Below are positions 31,953 to 40,729 of a stretch of DNA of 56,770 bases, in pieces; position 1 is the stretch's first letter, and the number at the start of each line of letters is the position of its first letter. A program made the translations under genes and the position numbers. Source of the stretch: Desulfocapsa sp. (GTDB lineage: Bacteria; Desulfobacterota; Desulfobulbia; Desulfobulbales; Desulfocapsaceae); contig JAESPV010000025.1 in the NCBI GenBank assembly GCA_016765495.1, positions 20,899-77,668 on the forward strand, read 5' to 3'. The notes beneath the pieces were generated by a model. It was not told the origin of the DNA. It did not search any database and was given only the letters and a program-made list of their open reading frames with translations.

Positions 31953-34520
31953 CTAAAGTCCAAGAAGTTTGTATACTCTGTCCATATCCATTCCCTGCCT
32001 TACAGTATCCGCTAAACGGTCAAATGCCGGTTCAAGGTTATAGGTGTACATTGGGCCATCATAACTGGTATAGCCTTTTTGCTTTCGCATGGTATCAATA
32101 AACCAGCGACGAAAGAGATCTGAATCAAATAAACCATGCAGGTAACTTCCCCAGATTTTTTTGCCATCCGAAACTGTTCCACAGGATGATTTGTCATCAT
32201 AGAAGAAGAGTGGATCGCCACTGCATTTCGTTAAACCATGGTGAATTTCATAGCCGCTTACTGGCTGCCCGGACAGGATATGTGTTCCATTTTTTCTGGT
32301 CAGCGTTTTGTCAACTTCCAGCACAGTCTGCATATCAATCAATGACAAAGCGCTTATTGATTTTTGTTTTGATTCAATACCATATGGATCCTTGATGGAT
32401 CTACCAAGCATTTGGTAGCCCCCGCATATCCCGATAACTTCACCGCCGTATTCCGCAAATCTTTGAATTGCTGCAGCCATCCCTGTGGATTGCATAAACG
32501 CAAGATCAGCAATCACATTTTTAGAGCCGGGCAGAATAATTACATCGGGGGTTCCAAGTTTATCCGGATGCGAAACGATACGCAGATAAACATCCGGCTC
32601 ATTAGTAAAAGGTTCAAGATCAGTAAAATTTGAGATGTGAGGAAAACTGATAACTGCAATTTCAACATGATCCTGATCCGGTTGTGTCCCTTCGAAGAGA
32701 CCATCTTTAAAAGAAACAGAATCTTCTTCAGGTATGCCATGGTTAAAAAGATAGGGTATAACGCCAAGAACATCCTTTCCGGTGTGATTTTTCACGTAAT
32801 CATGGGCATCCTGCAAAAGTTCTTTCTTTCCACGAAAGCGGTTCACCAGAAACCCTGCCACAAGACGGCGCTCCCATTGATTTAAAACCTCCATATGTCC
32901 AACAAATGAGGCATATACTCCTCCTCTGTCGATATCTCCCACCAGAATAACAGGAGAATCTGCATGACGTGCCATACGCATATTAACGATGTCATGACTT
33001 TTTAAATTCACCTCACCGGGAGACCCCGCTCCTTCAAGAATCACTGCCTGATATTGCGATGCAAGCTCATCATAACAATCAGAGACAATAGTCATGGCCT
33101 GTTTTTTATATGCGACGTAATCCATAACAGACATATTTCCGAGTGGTTTTCCACGAACTATCACCTGGCTGCCTGTGTCTGAATTTGGTTTTAAAAGTAT
33201 GGGGTTCATCAACACATCCGGTTCAAGACGTGCTGCTTGAGCCTGAACAACCTGCGCCCTTCCCATTTCCAACCCATCCATGGTTACAAAAGAGTTTAAA
33301 GACATATTCTGTGCTTTAAACGGTGCAACCCGAACCCCATCCTGCAGGAGAATTCGACAAAGTGCAGCAGTAAGAACAGATTTCCCTGCATTGGATGAAG
33401 TACCCTGAAACATGAGGGCCGGTGTTTTTTTAAGAGCTTTTTGTTTTCTTTTTACAGGAAGAATTGTGGATAAAGCCTCACAAAACAGCTGGTTTTCCTT
33501 TTTGCTGCGTATGGCTATCCGAAAAAAATCCTTTCCCAGCCCCAGGTAGTTGGCACAGTCTCTAATCAGGATATTTTTTACGGTTAAGTGCTGTTTCAAC
33601 TCTGCGACGGTACAACTTCCCATAAGCCGTATGAGAAAAAAGTTTGCTTCAGTCTGGAAAATTTTGAGATCTTTATAATCACTCAAAGCCTTCCTGAACG
33701 ATTTTTTATTTTCCAGACAGGCTGTTCGGGTCTGTTTTTGATACTCTCCATCTACAATTGCACGCTCTCCAACTTTCTGGGCCAGACTGTTCACCGACCA
33801 GGGAGGCAGAATTTTCTGAAATTTTGCAGCTATGGATTCCGGGAACACTCCATAACCGAGACGAAGACCGGGAATCGCATAAAACTTAGTCAGGGAATGG
33901 AGGGTCATAATATTGTTTTCTGTACCGGCAAGACTCTTCTTCCCATCCACAAACTCAAGAAATGCTTCATCAATAAGGAACATGACCTCTGGATGTTTTT
34001 GCGCAAGATTTTGCAGCTCTGCACTATCAATACATCTTCCTGTAGGATTATTGGGATTTCCAAGAATCAGTAAATCACCTGGAGTTAAGAGAAGATCCAA
34101 CTGCGAAAGATCCACTGCAAAGCTCCGCTCTTCCCTCAGCTCTACTGTTTTCATTTCAATACCTGCCATATCCATTACTTTCAGGTAATCTATATAACAG
34201 GGGACAGGAATAACAGCCCTTTTGCAATCAAGAACAAGCGGTAACAGATAGAGCAGTTCAGTTGTGCCGTTGGCAACCAGAATGTTTTGCACAGAAAGAG
34301 TATATTTTTGAGCGATACACTCTTTTAATGATGAGGCAACGGGGTCAGGATAATGAAGAATAGTATCAAGCTCACGGCTAACACAGGAGCGAAGCCATTC
34401 TGGTGGCCCTAGGGGGTTAATATTGGCGCTAAAATCAAGAAGCAGCTCAGTTTTGACTGAGCCTGACTTTGCTGCAGCATAGATATTGCCACCATGTTCG
34501 TATGGAGATGATACTGTCAT
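31953..34520 (-). CDS. Fusion: threonine-phosphate decarboxylase (CobD) + cobyric acid synthase (CbiP)
   Basis: 855 aa made of two enzymes. Residues 1-~355 are a class I PLP enzyme: DFSANINPLGPP, LILGNPNNPTG and HSLTKFYAIPGLRLGYG with PLP lysine K212, matching threonine-phosphate decarboxylase CobD (aminopropanol phosphate). A basic linker (~356-367) leads to cobyric acid synthase CbiP: FQGTSSNAGKSVLTAALCR, GRAQVVQAQAARLEPDVLMN, VIGICGGYQMLG (amidotransferase Cys) and GSYLHGLFDSD (His). Both halves look complete. They are consecutive-use enzymes whose products meet in the CbiB reaction. I checked the junction region in this frame and see no stop or frameshift. Confidence 0.92.
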   Translation of the reverse strand: MTVSSPYEHGGNIYAAAKSGSVKTELLLDFSANINPLGPPEWLRSCVSRELDTILHYPDPVASSLKECIAQKYTLSVQNILVANGTTELLYLLPLVLDCKRAVIPVPCYIDYLKVMDMAGIEMKTVELREERSFAVDLSQLDLLLTPGDLLILGNPNNPTGRCIDSAELQNLAQKHPEVMFLIDEAFLEFVDGKKSLAGTENNIMTLHSLTKFYAIPGLRLGYGVFPESIAAKFQKILPPWSVNSLAQKVGERAIVDGEYQKQTRTACLENKKSFRKALSDYKDLKIFQTEANFFLIRLMGSCTVAELKQHLTVKNILIRDCANYLGLGKDFFRIAIRSKKENQLFCEALSTILPVKRKQKALKKTPALMFQGTSSNAGKSVLTAALCRILLQDGVRVAPFKAQNMSLNSFVTMDGLEMGRAQVVQAQAARLEPDVLMNPILLKPNSDTGSQVIVRGKPLGNMSVMDYVAYKKQAMTIVSDCYDELASQYQAVILEGAGSPGEVNLKSHDIVNMRMARHADSPVILVGDIDRGGVYASFVGHMEVLNQWERRLVAGFLVNRFRGKKELLQDAHDYVKNHTGKDVLGVIPYLFNHGIPEEDSVSFKDGLFEGTQPDQDHVEIAVISFPHISNFTDLEPFTNEPDVYLRIVSHPDKLGTPDVIILPGSKNVIADLAFMQSTGMAAAIQRFAEYGGEVIGICGGYQMLGRSIKDPYGIESKQKSISALSLIDMQTVLEVDKTLTRKNGTHILSGQPVSGYEIHHGLTKCSGDPLFFYDDKSSCGTVSDGKKIWGSYLHGLFDSDLFRRWFIDTMRKQKGYTSYDGPMYTYNLEPAFDRLADTVRQGMDMDRVYKLLGL

Positions 34521-34523
34521 AAG

Positions 34524-35339
34524 CTATTGAATCCTGGATACAAGAACGACACCCACAGCGACTGCAAACTCAGTGAGTTCACAAACAGCTCCAAGTGTGT
34601 CCCCTGTGGCACCTCCAAGTTTTTTAAAGCACCAGAGGGAGAAGATAGCAACCGTAAGCAGAATTGCTGGAATAACAAACAAGAGATACTTGAGAGAAAG
34701 TAACGCTGCGATTATCATGCAAAAAAGAAGGCCAAGCACAGCGACCTTTCGACTATCTGTTGAATAAAACAGTCGCCCGAGACCATCTCCTGATCGGGCA
34801 TAAGGAAGTATGGCCATACTAAGTACTATTGCTGTTCTTCCTGCCAGGGGAATGAAAAAGAGTGCTGTTATAAAAAAGGTGCCGCTAAGAGAGGACAGGG
34901 CAGCATATTTACCAAGGATCACAAATACAAGCACTATCACCCCCATGGCACCGGTGTGACTGTCCCGCATAATTTCAAGAGCACGCTTACGCGGTCTACT
35001 GCTTAGAAGTCCATCGCCACTGTCAGCCAGCCCATCGAGATGAAGAAATCCTGAGAAACCGGCAAGCAGAAACATTGCAAGAACCGTTAAAAGTGAAACG
35101 GGGAGGATTCCCATAAGCAAAGAAACAATCGAAACTGTTACAGATCCAATTAACAGGCCAATAAAGGGGAACCAGATTAAGCTGGAAGAAAAGAATTCTC
35201 CATCCTTTGAACTATTCCAGGAAATTGGAATAATCGTAAGAAAACGAAAGCCTGCCAGAAAGGAGGCAATGGGATTACGAAAAGCTCTATTCAATCCACT
35301 ACTGGCCAGGTCTGTCTTTTTGGCTGAACCTTCGGCCAT
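34524..35339 (-). CDS. cobS: Adenosylcobinamide-GDP ribazoletransferase
   Basis: 271 aa from MAEGSAKKTD at 35337-35339, one base after the cobT stop; a longer frame only overlaps cobT. CobS is the polytopic membrane enzyme that joins adenosylcobinamide-GDP and alpha-ribazole. The metal-binding pattern HLDGLADSGDGLLSSRPR and RDSHTGAMGVIVLV are clear, as is the C-terminal KKLGGATGDTLGAVCELTE. Membrane helices are spread throughout. Confidence 0.93.
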   Translation of the reverse strand: MAEGSAKKTDLASSGLNRAFRNPIASFLAGFRFLTIIPISWNSSKDGEFFSSSLIWFPFIGLLIGSVTVSIVSLLMGILPVSLLTVLAMFLLAGFSGFLHLDGLADSGDGLLSSRPRKRALEIMRDSHTGAMGVIVLVFVILGKYAALSSLSGTFFITALFFIPLAGRTAIVLSMAILPYARSGDGLGRLFYSTDSRKVAVLGLLFCMIIAALLSLKYLLFVIPAILLTVAIFSLWCFKKLGGATGDTLGAVCELTEFAVAVGVVLVSRIQ

Positions 35340-35340
35340 A

Positions 35341-36408
35341 TTATTTATCAGCACCGGCAACTGCTGCTTCTTCAAATGTCGCAACTTCAGTAAGAACAGC
35401 AACGGCTGCTTCAAGCAGATTCATGGCCAGGGCAGCACCTGTCCCCTCCCCTAAGCGAAGATTAAGGTCAAGGAGTGGTCGCCGGCAACCAAGTTTTTCC
35501 TGCATGGCACGATGGCCCGGCTCCACGGAACGATGGGCACAGATAATGTAATCTCTGACAAAAGGTTCGATCACACAGGCAATAAGAGCACCGGCCGAGG
35601 AAATAAAACCGTCAACAAGCACTGGTTTTCTTTGTGCCGCAGCTCCTATGATTAATCCTGCAATACCTCCTATCTCAAAACCTCCAACTTTTGCAAGTAT
35701 ATCAAGGCCATTTTTAGGGTCGGGCTTATTGCGATTCAGGATCTCCTTAATGACTTCCTGCTTGTGTGCAAACTGTTCATCATCAAGGCCTGTTCCACGT
35801 CCTGTAAGTTCTTCAATTGGTTTTCCTGTGATAATAGCTGCTATTGCAGTTGAAGGCGTGGTATTTCCTATACCCATATCTCCTGTTCCGAAGACATCGA
35901 TTCGTTCTCCCAGTGCGTAAGCAATATCTATCCCAGACTCAACGGAACGTGTTGCCATGGCAAGACTCATGGCAGGGCCTTTTGCTATATTATCAGTACC
36001 TAAGCCAACCTTTTTGTTAATTATTTTCCCTTGATCAGCTAAATCACCAAGGTCAGCGGCAACACCCATGTCAACAACAACAACTTCAGCACCTGCCTGT
36101 CTGGCAAGTGCATTGATTCCCGCCCCGCCATTTACAAAATTATAGACCATTTGGGATGTCACTTCCTGGGGGAGTTTACTCACCCCTTCAGCAACAACTC
36201 CGTGATCTCCAGCCATGGTGACAATGGCTTTTTTGGCAACAGGCGGTTTCATTGAGCGGGTCATGCCAGCCAGATCCATGCTTAAATCCATCAGCTCACC
36301 CAGAGACCAATGCGGCAGTGCTAATGTATCAAGACGTTCTTTAGCAAGATCGCGAAAGTCACTATCCTGTGGGTATATTTTCTTTATGGTTCTTTGAAGC
36401 AGGCTCAT
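35341..36408 (-). CDS. cobT: Nicotinate-nucleotide--dimethylbenzimidazole phosphoribosyltransferase
   Basis: 355 aa. CobT makes alpha-ribazole phosphate from a lower-ligand base. Family sequence: TMAGDHGVVAEGVSKLPQEV, FVNGGAGINALARQAGA, VFGTGDMGIGNTTPSTA, FEIGGIAGLIIGAA and DLNLRLGEGTGAALAM with the catalytic Glu. It precedes cobS by one base. The lower ligand (DMB or another base) cannot be told from this gene; no bza genes are in the window. Confidence 0.95.
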   Translation of the reverse strand: MSLLQRTIKKIYPQDSDFRDLAKERLDTLALPHWSLGELMDLSMDLAGMTRSMKPPVAKKAIVTMAGDHGVVAEGVSKLPQEVTSQMVYNFVNGGAGINALARQAGAEVVVVDMGVAADLGDLADQGKIINKKVGLGTDNIAKGPAMSLAMATRSVESGIDIAYALGERIDVFGTGDMGIGNTTPSTAIAAIITGKPIEELTGRGTGLDDEQFAHKQEVIKEILNRNKPDPKNGLDILAKVGGFEIGGIAGLIIGAAAQRKPVLVDGFISSAGALIACVIEPFVRDYIICAHRSVEPGHRAMQEKLGCRRPLLDLNLRLGEGTGAALAMNLLEAAVAVLTEVATFEEAAVAGADK

Positions 36409-36447
36409 ATTGGCTCTCTAACAGATAGTGGATTGTATTAATCCTGA

Positions 36448-36990
36448 TTATTTTTTTAGAAACAGAGGTAAACCACAACTCACAAGTATTACTTCATCGG
36501 CTGCGGCAGCAATTATTCGATTACTTCTTCCAACCAGGTCACGATAACGTCTGGCAGTTGCATTGTCTGGAACAATTCCCATTCCGACTTCATTACTTAC
36601 ACAGATCAAGGTTCCGGAAAATTCTTTTGCCTTTTTGCAAAGCTCTATGGCCTTAGCTCTTATCTCATTCTCACCAAAGGTTACGTTCGTTTTTTCAGCA
36701 TTATACATCAGATTATTCACCCATAAGGTTAAACAATCGAGAAGGCATACGGTGTCAGGCTTGAGTGATTGTATAACAGCTGCAACATCGAGTTCCTCTT
36801 CTATGGTTTGCCAGATATTTTCCGCGCGATCTGCCTTATGGCGAGAAATTCTTGCATCCATCTCAGAATCTATTACAGGACAGGTGGCAAGGAAACAGTG
36901 ATGGCCGGGTATTGACTCAGCGCGTGCCTGTGCATAATCACTTTTTCCACTTCTGGCACCACCTGTAACTAAAATAAACCGTGAACTCAT
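36448..36990 (-). CDS. cobU: Adenosylcobinamide kinase / adenosylcobinamide-phosphate guanylyltransferase
   Basis: 180 aa from MSSRFILVTGGARSGKS at 36988-36990; the longer frame is out of character. CobU phosphorylates adenosylcobinamide and forms its GDP derivative. Seen are the P-loop GGARSGKS, the guanylylation-type histidine region DARISRHKADR, CLLDCLTLWVNNL, and NEVGMGIVPDNATARRYRD. Its start overlaps the cobC stop by four bases. Confidence 0.93.
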   Translation of the reverse strand: MSSRFILVTGGARSGKSDYAQARAESIPGHHCFLATCPVIDSEMDARISRHKADRAENIWQTIEEELDVAAVIQSLKPDTVCLLDCLTLWVNNLMYNAEKTNVTFGENEIRAKAIELCKKAKEFSGTLICVSNEVGMGIVPDNATARRYRDLVGRSNRIIAAAADEVILVSCGLPLFLKK

Positions 36991-37580
36991 CCTCTTGCTG
37001 CTCCGTGATTCAAACCTGTGAGTACAGCACCAGCATCGAAAAGATCCAGAGTGGTATAACATCCCTTCCGAACGTTAAACAAAAGATAGGATGAAGGATT
37101 AAGATTTAAAAAATAACAGATCAGGTTCCTGATAACTCCCCCATGGGCAACAATCATTATATGTGTTTCAGGTGATCTTCTTATCCTTTCCCCTGCTCTC
37201 TGTACTCTTTTAACAAAATGCCCAATGCGCTCCCCTTCCGGAAAACAAAAATCCAGAGACCACTTGCTCCATGAATCAACAAGTTCAGGATCTTTTTTAA
37301 CTATTTCCTGGAAATTCATCTTTTCCCATCGCCCAAAATCAATCTCACGCAAATCCTCATCATAGAATACAGGTTGATGAGGAAAGAGAATTTTACAACA
37401 TTGCCTGCAGCGAATCATGGGGCTGGAGATAAGCTTTTCAACAGGATACTTCTCAAACGAATTTTTCAGGCTCTCCATTTGCGACACGCCGCCCGCGGAT
37501 AGCACCACATCCTGTGATCCCACATACTTTCCTGAAAAACCGGTTTTGCCATGCCGCAAAAGGGTCAGTTTCCTGGCCAT
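36987..37580 (-). CDS. cobC: Alpha-ribazole phosphatase-like histidine phosphatase (CobC)
   Basis: 197 aa of the phosphoglycerate-mutase fold. The catalytic motif LLRHGKTGFSG lies near residue 8 and the second histidine is in IMIVAHGGVIRN. The role in removing phosphate from alpha-ribazole phosphate or cobalamin phosphate is inferred from its place inside the cobalamin operon; the fold alone also fits other phosphatases. It overlaps cbiH by 16 bases and cobU by four. Confidence 0.85.
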   Translation of the reverse strand: MARKLTLLRHGKTGFSGKYVGSQDVVLSAGGVSQMESLKNSFEKYPVEKLISSPMIRCRQCCKILFPHQPVFYDEDLREIDFGRWEKMNFQEIVKKDPELVDSWSKWSLDFCFPEGERIGHFVKRVQRAGERIRRSPETHIMIVAHGGVIRNLICYFLNLNPSSYLLFNVRKGCYTTLDLFDAGAVLTGLNHGAARG

Positions 37581-38377
37581 ACAGCCTTACTCAGTGTATA
37601 CTTATCCTTATACCCTCTAGGGGTTATCATGTAGCCATTCCACGAAAATGTTGTGGAGTTTCCTATGATCACAGTTGACTGCATATTAATTTCTTCATCG
37701 AGCATTCTATCAAGATTACTTAATCGTATGAGTTCATTCTCTCTACTTGCTGCAGTTACAATACCAACTGGTGTTTCTTTATCACGATGGGAGAGTATTA
37801 TTTTTCGAGCTTCAACAATATGTCCGGTTCGTTTTTTTGATTTAGGGTTGTAGAGAGCGATAACAAAATCAGCACTTGCAGCAGCATCCAGTCGTTTTCT
37901 GATAACATCCCACGGAGTAAGTAAATCCGAAAGACTAATTGCGGCAAAATCGTGCATCAGAGGAGCCCCCAAACGTGCAGCACAGCCATTTATTGCAGCA
38001 ATTCCAGGAATCACCTCAATTTTAACCCTGCTATCACGTTTTGCAGCGATCTCAAGAATAAGCCCTGCCATGGCATAAATACCGGGATCTCCTCCTGATA
38101 CCATCGCAACATGTTTACCACTTTCAGCCAGTTCAAAAGAATTATTGCAACGATCAACCTCCTGCATCATTGCTGATGTGACAACTTCTTTCCCGACGAG
38201 AAGCTCAGGGATAAGTTCAAGGTAGGTGGAATAGCCAACAATCACATCTGCAGCAGCAAGTGCATTTACTGCCCGTGGAGTCATGTTTTCGACACTGCCA
38301 ATCCCTGTTCCTACTACAGAAATCAGGCCACAAGACGGATCTGTTTCGTGGCGACTGCAACTGTTACGTCCTTCCAT
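37565..38377 (-). CDS. cbiH: (Cobalt-)precorrin-3B C17-methyltransferase
   Basis: 270 aa. CbiH methylates C-17 with ring contraction, using S-adenosylmethionine. Seen are SVVGTGIGSVENMTPRAV, VIVGYSTYLELIPEL, MVSGGDPGIYAMAGL, VIPGIAAINGCAARLGAPL and the ALYNPKSKKR segment. AGGAAGAG lies six bases before the start, supporting it despite a 55-base overlap with cbiG. Together with cbiG this marks the oxygen-independent pathway. Confidence 0.93.
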   Translation of the reverse strand: MEGRNSCSRHETDPSCGLISVVGTGIGSVENMTPRAVNALAAADVIVGYSTYLELIPELLVGKEVVTSAMMQEVDRCNNSFELAESGKHVAMVSGGDPGIYAMAGLILEIAAKRDSRVKIEVIPGIAAINGCAARLGAPLMHDFAAISLSDLLTPWDVIRKRLDAAASADFVIALYNPKSKKRTGHIVEARKIILSHRDKETPVGIVTAASRENELIRLSNLDRMLDEEINMQSTVIIGNSTTFSWNGYMITPRGYKDKYTLSKAVWPGN

Positions 38378-39318
38378 TTTCTCTTCCTTACTATGAGTGT
38401 ACCAGAACCAAGTGGTGTTTCTGCTGCTAAAATGGCGGCAGGTTCTGCAACCCCTTTAGCTCCAGTTGCCTTAAAAACCACAGCAGAGAAAGAAACTCCT
38501 TCAACACTGTTTAGCTGGTCTTTAGTATAAAATGTAATTTTTCGTTTTTCAGCGGCTGCAAAATCAAGCATCCCCTGTTCATCCTGTTTTAAATCAATTG
38601 ATGCAAAGGACGAGATTGATTGAAGATTAAGGCTGTTATCAGCAAAAATCTCACTGACAGCGCTAACAAAATCTTTACTCTCTGTCCCCCGGTTACATCC
38701 AATCCCCACCGTCAATGCACAAGGGCGAAGAATCAACGATTGATTATCTGATAGAATACGATCTGAGATTATAACATCGGCCAGATCTGCAATATGTGCA
38801 AGCGTGAAATCAGCAGGCAGAACATCAAATTCACAATCTGAATACACACTAAGATTACCAGTATTTATAAGTTTAGCTGATTTCTCAGTGAGTTTTTTTG
38901 AATCTTCAACGACTAAAGAATTCTTTGCTGCAAAGAGATCAAGAGCAGTATGGCCGGTGACATCGGAGGCGGTGGTAATAACCGGCTGCGCACCAAGAAG
39001 AGTAGCGAGCTCTTTTGCAAGCCTATTCCCTCCCCCCAAATGCCCCGAGAGAAGACTGATCACAAACTGTCCTTTTTCATCAAGTACAAGCACGCAGGGA
39101 TCTTTTGTTTTATCGAAACAGAGTGTGGCAAGAGCCCTGACCACAATCCCGGTGGCCATTATACAAATAATAGCATCAACTCCCTGCTCCCAGCAATCAA
39201 TAATTTTTGCAAAGACAGTCTGGTCTCTTTTATCGACAAAACTATCAGGTAACTGAGCATTAATATTCTCAGCAAGGTTTTTCCCACCTTCAGTAATTGC
39301 TATAATCGCAGTTTTCAT
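38323..39318 (-). CDS. cbiG: Cobalt-precorrin 5A hydrolase
   Basis: 331 aa from MKTAIIAITEGGKNLA. CbiG opens the lactone ring of cobalt-precorrin-5A, releasing acetaldehyde, a step found only in the anaerobic pathway. Seen are FVISLLSGHLGGGNRLAKELA, the central AVVFKATGAKGVAEPAA, and TVGIGCNRGTESKDF. No good Shine-Dalgarno precedes this start; a frame open 81 bases further upstream exists but has no homology-like sequence. It is the first gene of the ten-gene cluster. Confidence 0.92.
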   Translation of the reverse strand: MKTAIIAITEGGKNLAENINAQLPDSFVDKRDQTVFAKIIDCWEQGVDAIICIMATGIVVRALATLCFDKTKDPCVLVLDEKGQFVISLLSGHLGGGNRLAKELATLLGAQPVITTASDVTGHTALDLFAAKNSLVVEDSKKLTEKSAKLINTGNLSVYSDCEFDVLPADFTLAHIADLADVIISDRILSDNQSLILRPCALTVGIGCNRGTESKDFVSAVSEIFADNSLNLQSISSFASIDLKQDEQGMLDFAAAEKRKITFYTKDQLNSVEGVSFSAVVFKATGAKGVAEPAAILAAETPLGSGTLIVRKRKWKDVTVAVATKQIRLVA

Positions 39319-39347
39319 GGCGTTCGTGGTGTCTAATGGTACTCCGA

Positions 39348-39371
39348 GGCAGGCTAGTTTAAATACCTGCC
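39348..39371. other. Hairpin in the cobalamin operon leader
   Basis: GGCAGG (39348-39353) and CCTGCC (39366-39371) flank a 12-base A/T-rich loop, 30 bases before the cbiG start in the transcript. No U-run follows, so it is not a terminator. I looked for a B12-box-like sequence (AGYCMGGAGACC-type) in 39319-39560 on the minus strand and did not find one. Confidence 0.5.
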
Positions 39372-39462
39372 AGTTCAAAGGTTGCTGAAAATAGCACATG
39401 AAATGAACGAATGCAAGTTGTGCCTGTTCCAGGGGTAATCACTTTGTAAACGTATAAATAAT

Positions 39463-39491
39463 TTTACATTACAGTAAATTGCTGATAAGAT
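39463..39491 (+). promoter_or_regulatory. Putative sigma-70 promoter of the sensor kinase gene
   Basis: TTTACA (39463-39468), 17 bases and TAAGAT (39486-39491), about 78 bases before the start at 39569. Good spacing and reasonable hexamers; not tested. Confidence 0.45.
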
Positions 39492-39568
39492 AACAAAAGA
39501 TTTTTACACTATTGAACTCCTCAGACACAAATGCAACCCGTTTTTTTATAAACTTTTGAGGTTCATGT

Positions 39569-40636
39569 ATGACAATCAAAGTTCTTATCGTTGATGATGA
39601 GCCCATTAATGTCAAATTGATTGAGGAAATCCTTGAATATACAAATGATTTTCAGTACAGGTCAGTTATTAATGGTTTGCACGCACTTGCCATTCTTGAT
39701 GAGTACAATCCTGATATCATAATACTTGATATTATGATGCCGGGAATGAGCGGCTATGAAGTCTGTAGAGCAATAAAAAAAGATAAAAGACATAAGCTTG
39801 CCAAGATTATTATGGTTAGTGGTAAGGCCATGATAGAAGAACGCCTTGAAGGATATGAAGCCGGCGCTGATGATTATATAACCAAGCCCTTTGTTGACGA
39901 TGAGTTACTCGCTAAGCTGAAAGTTTTCTCAAAATTGAAAAAGACAGAAGAAATCGATGAACTGAAAACAACCATTCTTCAGCTCTTTTCACATGAGACT
40001 AAAACCCCGTTAAATGGAATTCTCCTTGGGAGTCAACTCATTCTTGATTCTCCTTCAGTGTCCACAAAAGTTGCAGAGTACGCAAAACTTATAAAAATTT
40101 CCGGAGAACGAATTCATGACCTGGTTCGTAAAATCCTTCTACTCTCAAGTCTTCGTAACAACGTATCATTAACCATTGATCGCCGACCTGTACTCTCATA
40201 TTTACAAAGTGTTGCCAAGCATATAAACAGCAGTATTGAAAACAGCTGCGAAGTACGCATAAACTGTCCTGTTGACTTTGACCTTGATGTGGATTGGAAA
40301 CTGTTCCATGAAGCTTTCCGGGCTGTGGTGGAAAATGGTGTTAAATATTCTCCTCCGGGGGAATTGGTTGAAATTGCAGCCATTCTTGATGACAAAAACC
40401 TCACGTTTAAAGTGGTCGACAAAGGTCCCGGTATCAGCACCGAAATTAAAGAAAAAATATTTGATGAATTCTATTCACATCACATTGAGAACCACACTAA
40501 AGGCACAGCCCTGAGCCTTGCCATTGCCAAGGAAATAATGACCCTTCACCAGGGCCAGATACGTGTCGAAAGCAATCCCGGTGAGGGAGCAAATTTCATT
40601 TTTACACTTCCCCTTGCATTGGCTCACAAAAATTAA
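39569..40636 (+). CDS. Response-regulator / histidine kinase hybrid
   Basis: 355 aa. An N-terminal receiver domain has D54 (IIILDIMMPGMSG) as phosphate acceptor and K106 (DDYITKPF). HisKA follows with H142 in FSHETKTPLNG, then a HATPase with N-box ENGVKYSP, and the VDKGPGIS G1 box. The G2 box reads GTALSLAIA instead of the usual GTGLGLA, so ATP binding may be altered. No sensor or membrane domain is present, so input probably comes through the receiver. It opens a run of signalling genes on the same strand and lies 93 bases before the next kinase. Confidence 0.9.
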   Translation: MTIKVLIVDDEPINVKLIEEILEYTNDFQYRSVINGLHALAILDEYNPDIIILDIMMPGMSGYEVCRAIKKDKRHKLAKIIMVSGKAMIEERLEGYEAGADDYITKPFVDDELLAKLKVFSKLKKTEEIDELKTTILQLFSHETKTPLNGILLGSQLILDSPSVSTKVAEYAKLIKISGERIHDLVRKILLLSSLRNNVSLTIDRRPVLSYLQSVAKHINSSIENSCEVRINCPVDFDLDVDWKLFHEAFRAVVENGVKYSPPGELVEIAAILDDKNLTFKVVDKGPGISTEIKEKIFDEFYSHHIENHTKGTALSLAIAKEIMTLHQGQIRVESNPGEGANFIFTLPLALAHKN

Positions 40637-40729
40637 ACTCCCTACCCGTAACTATTCGCAGAGCGTTTGAGAATTTTTTAAGAAATCTATTTTCTGTTCC
40701 ACCAATATCGATTGATTTGAGAACCGTTT

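Noticed and set aside
39319..39560. Cobalamin riboswitch before cbiG
   Set aside because: Expected from the operon content, but I could not find a B12-box or the usual conserved helices by eye. Left open for a covariance-model search.
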